Assembly (NCBI GenBank): GCA_013397935.1
Contig: VZRN01011464.1
Location: forward strand, 1,782,244 to 1,846,243
Length of the DNA stretch: 64,000 bases
DNA from: Dasyornis broadbenti
Lineage: Eukaryota; Chordata; Aves; Passeriformes; Dasyornithidae
Direction of reading: 5' to 3'
The notes beneath the pieces were generated by a model. It saw only the letters and a list, made by a program, of their open reading frames with translations, ran no database searches and was not told the origin of the DNA. Both the position numbers and the translations under genes were made by a program. Positions 1 through 12,565 of this stretch are shown here, in pieces; positions within the stretch are counted from its first letter, which is position 1; every line of letters begins with the position of its first letter.

Positions 1-505
1 GCAATGTACCCCATGGGTCAATATTAGGTTTAATCCTGTTTACCACCTTCATTATGTGGTGGTGCAGGTGTACGCTCAGCAAGTTTGCAGATGACACAAA
101 ACTGAGAGCAGGGGCCAGGGGTTATGCTGTCATCCCAAAGGACCTTAACAGACTGGAGAAATATGCCAACAGGAACTCCATGACGTTGAATAAGAAGTGC
201 AAAGTCCTGCAGAACAACCCCAGGCACCAGGACATCAGAAGCCATCCAGCTAGAATGCAGCTTTCAGAAAATGACATGAAAGGAGAGTGTAAAGCAGACA
301 GTCAGACTCTTTTCAGATGTGCCAAGTGACAGGACCAGTGGCAAGGGGCACAAACTGAAACACAGGTGACGTTATTTGAACATCAGGAAACACTTCTGCA
401 CTATGAAGATGACTGAGCACTGGCACAGGTTTCCTGGAGAGTTGCTGGAATCTTGCTCCTTGGCTACAGGGTCATAGTGCTGCACAACCAGCTCTAAGTG
501 GCCCT
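1..505 (+). mobile_element. CR1 LINE fragment, degraded ORF2 and 3' part
   Basis: The + strand reads as the C-terminal reverse transcriptase region of CR1: LSKFADDTKL (catalytic FADD box at 84-95), then DLNRLEKYANRNSMTLNKK and NNPRH, typical of the CR1 thumb region. Frame breaks follow; 330-500 still resemble CR1 (cacaaactgaaacacaggtg, tggcacaggtttcctg). The element is old, broken, and cut by the window start. Confidence 0.8.
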
Positions 506-755
506 GCTTGAATAAGGTGGGTGGATCAGAAAACACCCAGAGGATCCTCCAATCTCAACCATTTTGTGATATTTATTGCTTCCCCCTCAGCTTCACTGAG
601 CCATTGGGACTTTTTCTCATTGTGGTGATACATTTAATTTCTTCAGCTGTACTGACATTTCGGGACAAATTTCTCCCCAGCATTTGCACAGCAGAGCCCT
701 GGGTGTCAGATTACAGAACAACACAAACCAGTAAGAACAGACCTGTCAGCTGGTA

Positions 756-1120
756 AGGTTAGATCTGAGTAACGCAAGCTTCAGCACTGCTTCCAGGAAT
801 CATCTTAGGGACTTCCTGAGTCAGAAATGGATCTTTGTACTTAATAGTCATTGATATATTTTTCTGTGATGAATTAATCCAATAGTTTTTGGAACACATG
901 TAAATCTTTAGCTTCCACAATGTCCTATGATGACCAGTTCCACAGCTGCATAGCATGTTATGATGAATTATATTTTGCATCCTACCGTGGGCTAGGTGGC
1001 TTTGACACCCACTAACTCTTGCACAGAATGAGGGTAGAAGTAGTTCCCTATGCTGTTTGTGCCATTCACAGCTTTACACATGCATAACCCATTCTCTCTT
1101 TGAGACCAAAGAGCCTGGAT
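756..1120 (-). mobile_element. Ancient CR1-like LINE 3' region
   Basis: The stretch from ttaatagtcattgatatatt through cttccacaatgtcctatgat and gaccagttccacagctgcat resembles the 3' region of old reptile/bird CR1 families in reverse orientation. The far end blurs into unique sequence. The call rests on recalled similarity, so family and limits are uncertain. Confidence 0.5.
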
Positions 1121-4100
1121 GAGGATTCATCAAACTGTCCCCCATACAGGAATCATTCAGATTGATCAGAAAATCAGCCATTTATTAGATTTAACATTTC
1201 CAGTGTTATTATATTCTTCTTGAGGTAACAGGACCAATTATAAAATGTTCAAGATGTCAGTACACCATAGATTTATACAGCAATATATCCATTCAGTGAT
1301 GAACAGTTCAAGAAAGAAAAGAGCATGAGCAGAGGATGTTGCTGAGAGAGGATGATGTTAATTGCATCTAAGCTTCACAATGGAGCATGATGGCTTTAGA
1401 GCTGTGAATAAGCCTGGGAAATGCAGCATTTCTACACAAGACAGTGAAAAGGACTCTTAGGACAGAAACAGCAGCTGCAAAGAGAGGAACAAGTAGCATC
1501 CACAGAATTTAACTGTTCATGAGGTAAGTCATAGCCACAGTGTTGATGTTTGAGACCATAGAAACAAAAGTTACAGCTGAAATATGCAATGACTTTTCAA
1601 TTGTGTGTACAATAAAATAAGAACATACAAAGACCAAGTGAATTTTTGATGCTCTGTGTAGAAAAAAAAAATTATTACAGTCCTTTTTCATCAGCAAATA
1701 TATCAAACAAGAGACCAAGAAACTTTGTTTCTCAGTTACTTGCTTTCATAAACAAGAAAGCAGAAAGGCTTCAGATTTTTGTGAAGACATTCATAAAACC
1801 TCCCTGACTCTATGACAGCAGACAGGCATGTCCCATTTACAAAAATGTTGGCTACTTTGGTCTCTAGCAGTATTAAGCTTGCTTAAAATTTGGCAACCAC
1901 TCAAATTTTGCTTATTCTGATTCCAGAAGAACAGCTCTTCTCACAAAATTTCCATGTTTCTTTTATTTTCAGACTTCATCAGCTTTATGCTTCCACTGTT
2001 TGCCAGAGTGATTGGAGCCTGTAAAATATCATATTAGCATGGAATAGCAGCAGTCACTAGATTTTCATGGTAACTATCAGCAGGAAATGAAGACCTGTCA
2101 GAAAATATAGGGTGCATGAAGTTCTCACAAATAAACAATGATTTTAATTTGCTAAAGACAGTTCAACATATTCATGTGGCAATATCACAAAGCAATACTC
2201 TGATTACTTTCAGCAACATCTGCAAGCAATGTGCACACTGAGCATATTTGCCCTAATAAACACTTTCAGACTTAACACAATAAGTAGAACAGAAAATGAA
2301 GATCTCAAAACAAAACCGTGCTTCAAATAAAATTTGAGGTTCACCTCTGATGTTTACAAAGGAAGTGAAAAAACAGTGCAAGATTGAACAATAAATACAA
2401 AGCTAAATACAGGGGTATTGCAGTGAGTGTAGTGAGGCTGATGAATGAGGATGAATTGCATGAACTTTTTGTTAACCCTCTCTGCTCTAAGAGGACAATG
2501 TGGATATGCTAACATGGCACATTTAAGTCTCACCTGTGAATTTTTTAATCAGCAAATAAAAAAGAAGGAACAGTAATAATTTTGGTGTCAAAAGCAGACT
2601 TTATATATTTTTTTAAATTCCTAAAGAAAAGCAATCTGACAGAAAAAATGACAATGTTAGATTACTGTCATCATAAATACCCTATTAAACTCTTCTTGCC
2701 ACCCTAGCCTTGAGAAAACTTATAACACTGAGCATATTCTCTCTCTTTTTTGCTTCTTTTTTGGGGTTGGTTTGTTGGTTTTTTTTTTTTGTGCTAATGA
2801 CTGGTTTTAGTATTTATATGATTGTTACAGAGATTTGGACAATCTAGACTGTTAGTCCATAGCCCACCAGACATGCATACAACTGGTGCTCTGCTAACTA
2901 AGTTTCATTTGCAGCAAAGAGACCTGTTGTATATTGATTTAATCTTAGCAACTTGAAGCATATTTGTTTTCTATGATTTCTGACTTTTTATAAAAAGCAA
3001 GTAGTGTCTGACTAACCTAGTGACCTTCTACAATGGAGTGACTGGATCAGTGGACAAGGGAAAAGCAACTTATGTACCTACCCTGAGTTCTGAAGGCCTT
3101 TGATACAGGAAAATTATCAATATTTACATGTGCCATGATCCAGATTTGGATATTTCTGTAGTCTATGTTCAACTACAAATATTTTGTCCTATATACTTAA
3201 TTTTCAAAAAACTACATTTGTGGTTGAATGATGGAAAAAAATAGCTAATTACAGTTTCTTAAATTAAACTAGCTCTGTAACAGATATTTTGGAGGAATTG
3301 GCTGTGATGCAAAATGCTTCACAGTCTCTCTTTATGACTTTGTCCAAAGTCAGAATCTGATCAATTGTACAGTAAAAACTTTGAACAATCTCCGGACAAA
3401 CAGAAAATAGGATACGCCAAAAATGGTTAAAATCCAAATCTTCCAGTGCACATACTTCAAAATAGCTCATAGCACAATTTTTTGCCAATAAAAAGACTAA
3501 ATCAAAGCACAATTGATAAAATAAGAAAAAGACATCTACAGCCATTTGTAACCAGTGTGATCAAACGCAGAAAAGTAAAGCCATAGTAGCAGTACAAGGA
3601 ATGTTAATATTATTTCAGTGCGGCAAGCAATATAGTCACATGAAGAAATACATTTTTAATAAGACAAGAGTAAAATAATTTCAGCTCATGACTATTAAAA
3701 TGAACTCTCAGCTTCAAATTCTTCTTGATGATTGCCAATCTGTTGACATAGAATATTCTATCCACTGTTTTGTGAGAAAAGGTTAGGAAAATACAACTGC
3801 AAGAAGCTGCATAAAACAAGAATTTAATTTGATGCATGACAAAAATGAGCAAAACAATCTTCCAACCAAAAATGAATAACTTAAAGACAGTGCAATATAT
3901 ATGGAAACCTCTGACAGATTGAAAAGCAATGCCAATCAGCAAGACCAGATCAGGATACTGGATATTGTTGCCTGGCTGCTGACCCTGCAATTCAAGTGAC
4001 TGGCACAAAACCACACAGAATTAAAAAGCAATACTAAATATTTGAGTAGAACATAAGTGAAGATTAAGAGTTACTGAAATTTGTCAGCCACTAATACGCA

Positions 4101-6569
4101 CTAAGTGTAAAAGAAGAATTTCTTTCCATTCAGTGATTTTCATAAATATTTTAATAGCTTATAAAACTTGAACTACTTTTGCTTCATTGATAGTTTTAAA
4201 AGAGTCCTAACAATAGTAATTTATACTAATCATCTGGGTTCAAAATCTTTCTTATGTCCGTTTTGTCCCAGTTTGTCATGAAACAAGAAGACTGTTTTGC
4301 ACATGGACAGGACATGAGCCCTACATGAGCCCTCAGCATGAATGCTGAGAGATCAGAAATGAAATGCAAATAATTAACGAAAGACCAAGACTTTTTAATC
4401 TACAACTAAGGGATGAGATTATCCACCTGGAGTTTGGGACTGACCTCTTTTAATAGAATGGATCTATTTGAGATTTGGGCTTTGCAAATGAGCCATAACT
4501 GAGGAAAAGAAATATTTGCTGCAAGAGAAGATTATGGTGAGGTGGCTGCTGTCAATGAGACCCTCTCCAGCAGTGGACAAATTTTGTTGGGACTAAATTA
4601 TTCTCTGCAGAAAAAAAGTTATTATCGGAGCATATTTATGAAGGTTTATCTTACGGAAAGTACAACTACTGCCCAATATATTGATAACACAGGCATTTCT
4701 GGAATGCTCTTGCAGTCTCTAAATATTCACTCCTGTCACTGTACTCTCAACTCATGCACCTAAATATGGCCTAATTTTGGCTTTGTAATAGACATGTGGG
4801 GACAGTATTCATCAAAAGGTTGAGGCCATACATCAACAGTAAGCCCCACTTCACTGATTACAAAAAGTTAAAAAATAAATTGAAAGTCTTATTTTTAAGA
4901 GTATATTTGCAGGAACCAAATCTCACTTTTTGCAATAGAAGAAGGAAGATGTCCAACCTCCTGAAAGTGTTAAACACCAAGATCAAATACCACCTAGAAA
5001 CTCTTCAGGTAAATCACCATACTTTGAACAGTAACAGAAGTCTGTGAGTCTTTAGTATTAGACTCTTGTACACAGCAGACAGAATCAGCTCAAATAATAC
5101 TGTTAAACAGTACTTGTGACTGAGAAATTAAGTACTATTTTGTGTTGTGTGGTACTATTGGCTGATTATCCAACAAAAAGCAATACTGCATTCTTCTACA
5201 CCAATACACACTTTCTATAATCAGTGGTGTTTAAAGACACTGGCTGCATCTTTGAGCAAGTTCAAAGAAATTTGCCAGGCAGTCTACAGATGGATTTCAT
5301 GACCTAGTTTTGTACATTAGAGAAAGAAAGAAAAAAAAGAAAAGAAAATAGATCAAATACAGACTTGCTATTTTGGGAGTGGGGGGATGAGAGGAGCCGG
5401 AAGGAATAGCTCTGCTTTCCTTCTAGTCTTTAGGGGAAGAATAGAAGAATAATTGCAAGGTACTTTGTCACTCACAGCCTCATTCACAATGAATCAGACA
5501 CATGAAATTCCCACATGAATCGCTGCAAACTTTCTGAACCAGCAGCAGTTGAGTGTTACTTTGCATACAATTGCAAGATTCATATGTACCACTAACCAAT
5601 TAAACCATTCTCCCATAGGAAACAGCAAAAATTCCTTAAAAGCTGTGTTCATGTTACAAAGTAATCCTACGAAGCAAGCCTGGGAGTAGCCAGACACCTA
5701 ATCTACATATTAAATACCCCAGCAATTCAAGTGGCTTAGTCCAGAATGAAACCCCAGAGTGATTGGGGTAAGATAACAGCAGGGATTGCTTTTCAGAGGT
5801 TGCATGGACAAGATCTTGCTATTAACACATCACCTTGTCTGCGCCAATAGATTTGTGGCTTCCCAAGCTCTGACACATCTCAAAACCACACTCTAAAGCA
5901 TCCTATATTCATCCTTCCCTTCTTGCCATAGAATCACTAACCTAGCAAACTGCAAAGGGCCTCACCCGTTGTTCAGGGGCAGAGCCTATCTCTGCGACCC
6001 TAGCAGGGGAATACTAGAGCCCAGTGCTGCAGCCTAAACCAACATCACACGGAAGAAAATGAATAGTGAGCTACTAACACACCAGGAAGGATGGTCAGAT
6101 GCCTTTCACTGCTATGATGAGATGTTGCAGCTGTAAGGAGACGCAGCAGCATTTGACTGCATGACCACTGGTCTAAGACCAGTTCTCTACCACCACTGAA
6201 GCTCAGGACTGGAAAGGTTGACGTGGCCTCTGTGTCAGGCCCTCAACTTGATCATGCTCTGAAAGGAATCCCATCCTCCCAGTCGGGCCTGCCTTCCTCT
6301 CCTCTATGCAAAGCCTCTAAGTGTCCACACTGCCAAACTTCTTTGGTCCTCACATCTCTTTGTTGCCCATCCCCACACATCATGTGGGCCAGGACTTGAG
6401 CAGGGGCTTGGGAGCACTCATTTCTGAGGCATCACAGTGTTCAGGTGAACAAGGCAATGACCAACTCATGTGAAGGCCTCATTTTCCTTTCTGTTTAAGA
6501 ACACAGCTGAGACAAAGCCTATTTAAATTAATATTTTCCTATAGTAAATATCCGGCTAATTTTTTCTCT
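1121..6569. other. Intergenic, no supported feature
   Basis: AT-rich sequence with A- and T-runs. Two minus-strand ORFs (3264-3545 and 3610-4014) are rich in Phe, Leu and Ile as expected of translated T-rich DNA; no family motif seen. A GC-richer block at about 5930-6480 may be an old insertion but I cannot name it; it contains the palindrome ACTGGTCT-A-AGACCAGT (6167-6183). Confidence 0.6.
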
Positions 6570-6604
6570 TTTAACAACATGGCTAAGAAAGCCATGTTGT
6601 TAAA
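6570..6604. repeat. Perfect 15-bp inverted repeat (hairpin)
   Basis: Left arm TTTAACAACATGGCT (6570-6584), loop AAGAA (6585-6589), right arm AGCCATGTTGTTAAA (6590-6604): a perfect stem in otherwise unremarkable intergenic DNA. There is no T-run to make it a Pol III terminator and no known element around it. Confidence 0.9.
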
Positions 6605-7607
6605 TACACTCATGCATTCCAAATAAATGTTTTGTTTCCTGACATCTTGCAGAGCGCATTGCACAGTTCCTCTTCTAGCAGATCCTATTGGGAGCTGGTG
6701 GACAGACCCACTACTGCTGTAGGTAACCAGCCCCTGACATGACTTAGAATGCTATTCAGTGGCTGAAGTGAATGCCAAATCAATTCTGAGAAAGGCTTAA
6801 TTACACTGGCGATACTGAGTAAAACAATAAGGACTTTGTACTCAGTGCTCTTGTTAACAGACTGCAAGGGAAAGAAATAAAATGCTACCCTTTCATTTCC
6901 AGAGCTGGAACATCACCCAGTGATGTGGTAGGAAGCCTGCCAGAAAGCCAACAACAGTCAGTATTGATAACACAAAGATAAATTCACATTACAGCAAGCA
7001 GATGTGCTACTGGGAGCACTCGGTGTTGCACCCTTGGTGCCAAAGGCTCAGTTATCTTTCTCATGAGCACTTTGATACACATACCTTCTTTGGGAAAAGA
7101 CAAAAGCATGGATGACTTGGCACATTAGTGATGAACATTAACTGAGATATTTGACTGCCTTTGTTGTGGCTTGTGGTTTTAATCTAACTGCTAAGATAAG
7201 AACTACCAGTATAAATAGACTTTGTAGTCTATCACCACAAGCAGTACAGGAACTACGTAAGTGTGCTATGTTTACATGCTCAGTGTCAGTGACAGCATGC
7301 TGAGTATCCCAATACACTGCTCACACAGCAATGCATTTACTGGAATGATTTAAGTAGTTTTCTAGCAACTGCAATGTAATTTCAACACTGCAATCAGTTA
7401 CACACAATAGATGGAATTGTGCCATTAGGAAGTTTATATACGTTAATACTTTTCAAATCAGTTTAATAGTGCTGTACCACAGTACTTGACAGTGCCACTA
7501 TAACTTTTTTGCATCAGCATTGTGACAGATCCAAGGCAATTACAACTAGGAGCAGCAACAGGGATGGAAACCACCTGGCCAAGCAGGAAGAGGGAGGGGA
7601 CTGATGT

Positions 7608-7688
7608 TGCAGCCATGGCAGTAGGGCTTGACCTTCTTGCCACAGACATTCTGCAGCCATGGCAGTAGGGCTTGACCTTTTTGCCACA
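7608..7688. repeat. Short tandem duplication, two 37-bp units 44 bp apart
   Basis: Two copies of tgcagccatggcagtagggc plus cttgacctt(c/t)ttgccaca, at 7608-7644 and 7652-7688, differing at one base. The block lies in a GC-richer stretch (about 7480-7880) of unknown origin. Confidence 0.85.
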
Positions 7689-7899
7689 TGGACATCTGGC
7701 ACAAGTCCTGGCATTGGGGCAGTCTGGTGAAGGACCAAAGGAAACAAACATGGCAAAGCCAAGAAATGTCTTAGGGAGTAAGAGGAGTCCTCCAAAGGAC
7801 AAGAATAGGAGTAGAGAACAAACGTGGGAGAATCTGCCAGGAGTTGGACTGAGAATATACAGAGTCTGTCTTTGAAGAAAAGAGAGATGCTAACTTATC

Positions 7900-8706
7900 C
7901 TTGGAAAATTATGGTTAAACTGGGGTTAAACCAGAGGAATATTCCCTTCCAGTCCTTTTATTTGCTTCACCATTAATTGGTGGTAGAAATTAAGAATTAC
8001 TGTGAAATTAGAATAATGATATTGCTTGATCCTAGCAGCGTAGCAGTACACAAAACCTTGAAAAAATAATTAATGTGTTTGATCCAGTAAGTAATTTGTC
8101 AAAAGATTCATACAGTAAAATTTATTGGGGCTAAAGCTGTTCCAATTTTCAAAAGAGAAAATATTGATTAGAAGCCCCTTGCAGTGACAAGAAATTAGTT
8201 TGAAGCACTTAAATCCTCAGTTTCCTAAGAAAATTAATGAAGTTAACACTAGTCTTGCTACTCTAACTGAGGAAATAATGAGGACAGGCCTTACCACTGT
8301 CATTGCTGACAAAGTCTAAAACAATTTCAATATTTTAAGAAAAGTTCTTGGCTATTTAAGAGCATTACCAAATAGTACTTCTTTATTTTACTTTGAGAAT
8401 GTTAGTAAATTTACTTTTTTTTTTCTAGTTTGAAAAAGGCAATAAATAGATAAGCAAGTAATTTAGAAAGATGTCCTCTTGGTAAAGGAAATGGGAAATT
8501 TTACACTGTTTCAGTGATAAGCTAGGACTTGCTATGTGATAGCTTAGCTATCATGTATCAGTTACTTGATACAGCACCAGAATGCTTGGACAGACGTAGG
8601 AACACTGATTGTCTAACTGTCAATCATTTTAGCTACTTGCAAATCCAGTGAGTGCTTCTTAAAACAATTTTTACATTCAAACTAATGAAATACATTGTTG
8701 TAAAAA
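7900..8706. other. Intergenic, nothing recognised
   Basis: AT-rich DNA without ORFs of note, repeats or motifs I can name. Confidence 0.6.
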
Positions 8707-9056
8707 ATCATAGAATCAAAGAATGTCTTGGGTAGGAAAAGGACTTTAAAGACCATCTTGTTCCAATCCCCGTGCTGTGGGCAGGGACACCTTGCACTAG
8801 ACCAGGTTGCTCAGAGCCTCATCCAACCTGGCCTTGAACACTTCCAGGGATGGGGCATCCACAGCTTCTCTGGGCAACCTGTTTATGTGCCTCACCTCAC
8901 TCCCAGTAAAAAATTTCCTTCTAATTTAAATGTGTGCTTTCTTTCAGTTTAAAGCCATTCCCCCTTGCCCTGTCACCACATACTCTTTCAAAAAAGTCTC
9001 TCTCCAGCTTTCTTGTAGGCTCCCTTTAGGTATTGGAAGGCTGCAATTAAGTCACA
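8707..9056 (-). mobile_element. CR1 LINE 3' fragment
   Basis: Starts with the reversed CR1 tail (atcatagaatcaaagaatg), followed by the very typical blocks gggcagggacaccttgcact, caggttgctcagagcctcat and aacctggccttgaacacttc. About 350 bp, 5'-truncated, minus orientation. The tail repeat is nearly intact. Confidence 0.95.
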
Positions 9057-10149
9057 CTGAAACTTTCTCTTAATTCTCGTAAAGAAAATTACTTTGCTTT
9101 ATAACCAGTGCAAAAATACGTATTGGACAACGATGCATTCTCTGGAAGAACTAAAAACATCTAGTAAACCTAAAAAAGTTTGTAGAAATTAGAAAGTTTA
9201 TATTTTATCACTGGTAAATAATTAAGCCATATGAATAACTGTGCATATAAGAACCCAGAACCTTCTTCCATACTAAAACCAGTGTGATCAATCCATTAAT
9301 AACTGAACAGATTGAGAGGAGAAAAATTATATTGCTGGATTTTGTTTTACCTCGGTGCCACATTCTTGAATTCTGCTTCAGGGATTTACACTCATTTGCA
9401 TCCACGTCTTTATTTGTACTCTTTATAAAAGCTGATGACAGATAGACACTATGGTACGATGAAAGAGACCCATAAAAAATAAAATTAGAAAAGCTAAACA
9501 AAACCCTAGACACAGGCAAAAGACATCACACGTGGCCCTGTAAACCCACTGATGCTGTATAGTATTAGCTACAGTTATTAAGAAAATACTTTAAAATTAA
9601 GCAAGTAAGAAGTAAAATAATCCCAAGATGAGCAGTGCTAGCCCAGTCAAACACAGTGATGGCCTCTATGTGGTGAGAAAATTCACTTCTGCAGGCATTG
9701 TAGTGTACCGAGGATGGTCTACACTGTAGGAAAGTAGCATAAATAGACGCAGTACCTTCTAGTAGAGCAAATATTATGAAGTTCACCATATTGCATAAAC
9801 CAATGGCCCTAGTATATCCTATTATATCCAAGGTCCATATATTTCAGCCACTCTGCCAGTGCTGATTGTTTCTTACTCTTGTTTTCAAGCACTCAGTATT
9901 GTTTTATCCTTAGCTGTGGGAACCTCCGTTTTAAACTTACATCACTTTGCTAGTTATCATGGCCAAGTGCTACATCCCCACAGATCAGCTGCTCCCTCTG
10001 GATCAGGCAGCCCTTAATCCTCCTCCTTCCAGCTCTCTTTAGCATAAACTTGAAGCCAGTGATGCAGAAATTTAGGCTTTATGTTGCACTTTCTTAGAAA
10101 CCAGACAAAAGTCCACTTAATAATTTTTCAGTTGTGGGGTTTTCTTTCC
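9057..10149. other. Intergenic, with two membrane-like minus-strand ORFs of doubtful status
   Basis: Minus-strand ORFs at 9208-9519 and 9565-9831 encode hydrophobic stretches (IIFLLSICSVINGLITLVLV; LGIILLLTCLILKYF) and a loop with two Cys. They are in different frames, lack clear splice sites, and the second has no ATG at its annotated start. I do not call a gene. Confidence 0.4.
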
Positions 10150-10317
10150 TTAAAGGCCTAATCAGCTTCAGGAAAGTAAACTCCAGCTCTTCAAGGAACT
10201 AGTCAATACAATCCCCTGGGAAGTTTTATTCAGGGACAAGGGAGCAGAACGGAGCTGGCAAATTTTTAAGGACATCTTCATGAAGCACAAGAATTAGTCA
10301 TCCCCAGACACAAGTGC
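10150..10317 (+). mobile_element. CR1 LINE, 5' part of an LTR-interrupted copy
   Basis: Contains ctccagctcttcaaggaact, agtcaatacaatcccctggg and agcagaacggagctggcaaa, recognisable CR1 ORF2 internal sequence in + orientation. It breaks off at 10317, where the LTR begins, and resumes at about 11368. Confidence 0.75.
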
Positions 10318-11367
10318 TGTAGTTTGATTCTGGCCAAATGCCAGACACTCACAAATTAATACACCCAGGGCTTGTGAGTTGAGATAAGGAAAACTGGGAG
10401 AAAAAGACGCACTCAGGGCAGAAAACAGGCTAAAACTTTTATTGTTAACAGAATCAGAGAAGTAAATGAGAAATTAAATAAAACCTTCAAAGACACCATT
10501 TCTCCACTCACCCCCCTCCCAGCATCTGCACAAGGGAACAAGGCATGGGCCAGGGGGCGGGTAGGTCAGTTCATCTCTGAAATGTTTCTCCACTGCTCGG
10601 GGGAGAGGAGTCTTTTTCTTCTGCATAACCACGGGGCCCAAATCTCACAAGTGGCAGTCCACCTGAGCCTGCCACGTGAGGTCCTTCCATGGGCAGACAG
10701 TTTTCCCAAAACTGCTGCAGCTTGGGGTCTCTCGTCCATGGATTACAGACCTCCGAGTTGGCCGTTCCATTTCGGGAGCAAGGCTTTTGTCCTCTTTGCT
10801 GAACCACAATCTCTCTCAGCATCAGCGTGGGGCACTTAATTCAGTCTGTAAAAGCCTATTTCTCCACTGAGACTCCTGCTGGGCAACGGCCTCCTCCAGG
10901 CATCCACATGCTCCGGCGTAGGGCTGCGCATGGATCTTAGCATTCCCTGTGGACTCCATGGACGGCAGGGGGACATCCCGCTTCACCATGGTCCTCACTA
11001 TGTCCTGCAGAAGATTCTTGGCTCCGGTGTCTGGAGCTTCCCCTCCCCCACCTTCTCCACTGACCTGGGTGTCTGCATTGTTGTTGTTTTCCCTCACATA
11101 TTCTCACTGCCGCCTCCTCCTCCTCTGGGCACAAGAAGTGCATGCCCTGCCCCCCCCCACACCTTGGTCTCTTCTTAAATATGTTTTCACAGAGGCATAA
11201 CCAACATCTCTAATTAGCTCAGCCTTGGCCAGCAGCATGCCCATCATTTTCAGACCCATCAGGGACTGGCTCTGCTGGACATGGTGAAGGCTTTGAGAAG
11301 CTGCACACAGGAGCCATTTTGTGGGCCCCCCCACTAGCAAAAACTGGGCCAAATAAAACCAACGCAA
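10318..11367 (+). mobile_element. Solo ERVL-type LTR inserted in CR1
   Basis: About 1.05 kb opening TGTAGTTTGATTCTGGCCAA, related to the TGTGGTGGGTCGACCATGGC start of the second LTR at 16982, sharing the gagataagg / caagataagg block. It ends near AATAAAACCAACGCA. No internal retroviral genes are present, so it is a solo LTR or LTR remnant. ORFs on both strands here are chance products. Exact ends and target-site duplication are unclear. Confidence 0.75.
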
Positions 11368-11882
11368 TAAGAAATTTGGTAAGGAAGGCAAGAGGCTGGA
11401 ATCACTGAGTCAGGACCTGCTGGTCAAGCTAAAGGGCAAGAAGTATGTGCATAAGCAAAGGAAGCAAGGATAGGTAACCTGGGAAGAGTATAGGGACACA
11501 GTCCTGTAGTATAGGGATAGGGTGGGGAAGGCCAACGTGAAGCAGGAGCTGGACTTGGCAAGGGATGCAAAGAATAACTAGAAGGCGTTCTACAGGTGTA
11601 GGGGCTTTTTACAAGAGCCTGTAGTGACAGAACAAGGGGGAATGGCTTAAAAGAGAAAGAGGGCAGGTTTCGATTAGACATTAGGAATAAATTCTTTACT
11701 GTGAGGATGGTGAGGCACTGGAGTATATTGCCCAGAGAAGTTGTGGGTGCCCCATCCCTGCAAGTTGGATAGAGCCCTGAGCAACCTGGTCTAGCGGAAG
11801 GTGTCCCTGCACATGGCCAGAGGGGTTGGAACTTGATGGTGTTTAAGGTTCCTTCCAACTCAAACTGTTCCATGATTCTATG
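11368..11882 (+). mobile_element. CR1 LINE, 3' part, internally deleted
   Basis: Resumes with gtaaggaaggcaagaggctg and gacctgctggtcaagctaaa (ORF2), runs to gcaaagaataactagaaggc near 11580, then jumps at about 11600 to the 3' end (gctttttacaagagcctgta). It closes with the CR1 tail ccatgattctatga. Most of the RT-coding part is missing between the two blocks. Confidence 0.85.
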
Positions 11883-12565
11883 AAGTGAAAGTTTTGTCCC
11901 TTTAACAGAAGCTGTTTAATCAGCCTGATACTAGCAGACAACATCCTGAACATGTCCTTCAGTTTCTAATTTAGGACCACGAAGTGCATCATCAGCTATG
12001 CAGCAGGAAACAGCAGTAAAATTTACTTGGGCTTTTGAAGTACTCCTCTGCTCTGTTAACATACAGACCTAGCAGTATACAGCAATGCAGTGTACCCCAA
12101 AGGATAACAAGAGGGGAAACACAAGCAGAGGGAAGATGAGTTTCATGAAAGGTAAAGGGCAGGAACTCCAGGGACAGCCCTTCTTTTACAGAAATCCAGG
12201 TCTTCTCTGACCTCCCCTACGGAAAGCACAGTTTCAATCAGCCTTTGTTTAACTTAAAGGACCCACAGAACAAAAGGCTCCATACACTGTGGACTACTGT
12301 ATTAGGAGTATTCCCACCACTAGGTGTCAGCCCAATTTAACATATATGTACACATTTCTTTAAATAAAACCTCACTTTCGTTATACTTTAATCTTTTAAC
12401 TACATAATGGAAATATTCATACATGTTTATATAATGTATATGTACACTTGTAACACTCAAGCTGACTTTAAGGAACATACTTAATGGCAATTTCAGAAAA
12501 GCATGTGAAAAACCTAAAACTTTTTTGAAACTCAAGTAGAACACCTGCTTTCAGAAAGGTACATT
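11883..12565. other. Intergenic, nothing recognised
   Basis: Spacer between two CR1 copies; AT-rich with a 74-codon minus ORF that shows no motif. Confidence 0.6.

Noticed and set aside
3264..4014. Two minus-strand ORFs (93 and 134 codons) with hydrophobic content
   Set aside because: Translated T-rich DNA gives Phe/Leu/Ile-rich ORFs; no family motif or splice signals support a gene.
10571..11391. Clusters of 60-95 codon ORFs on both strands
   Set aside because: They lie in the solo LTR, whose GC-richer sequence produces chance ORFs.
11424..11873. 149-codon minus-strand ORF
   Set aside because: Reverse strand of a CR1 3' fragment.
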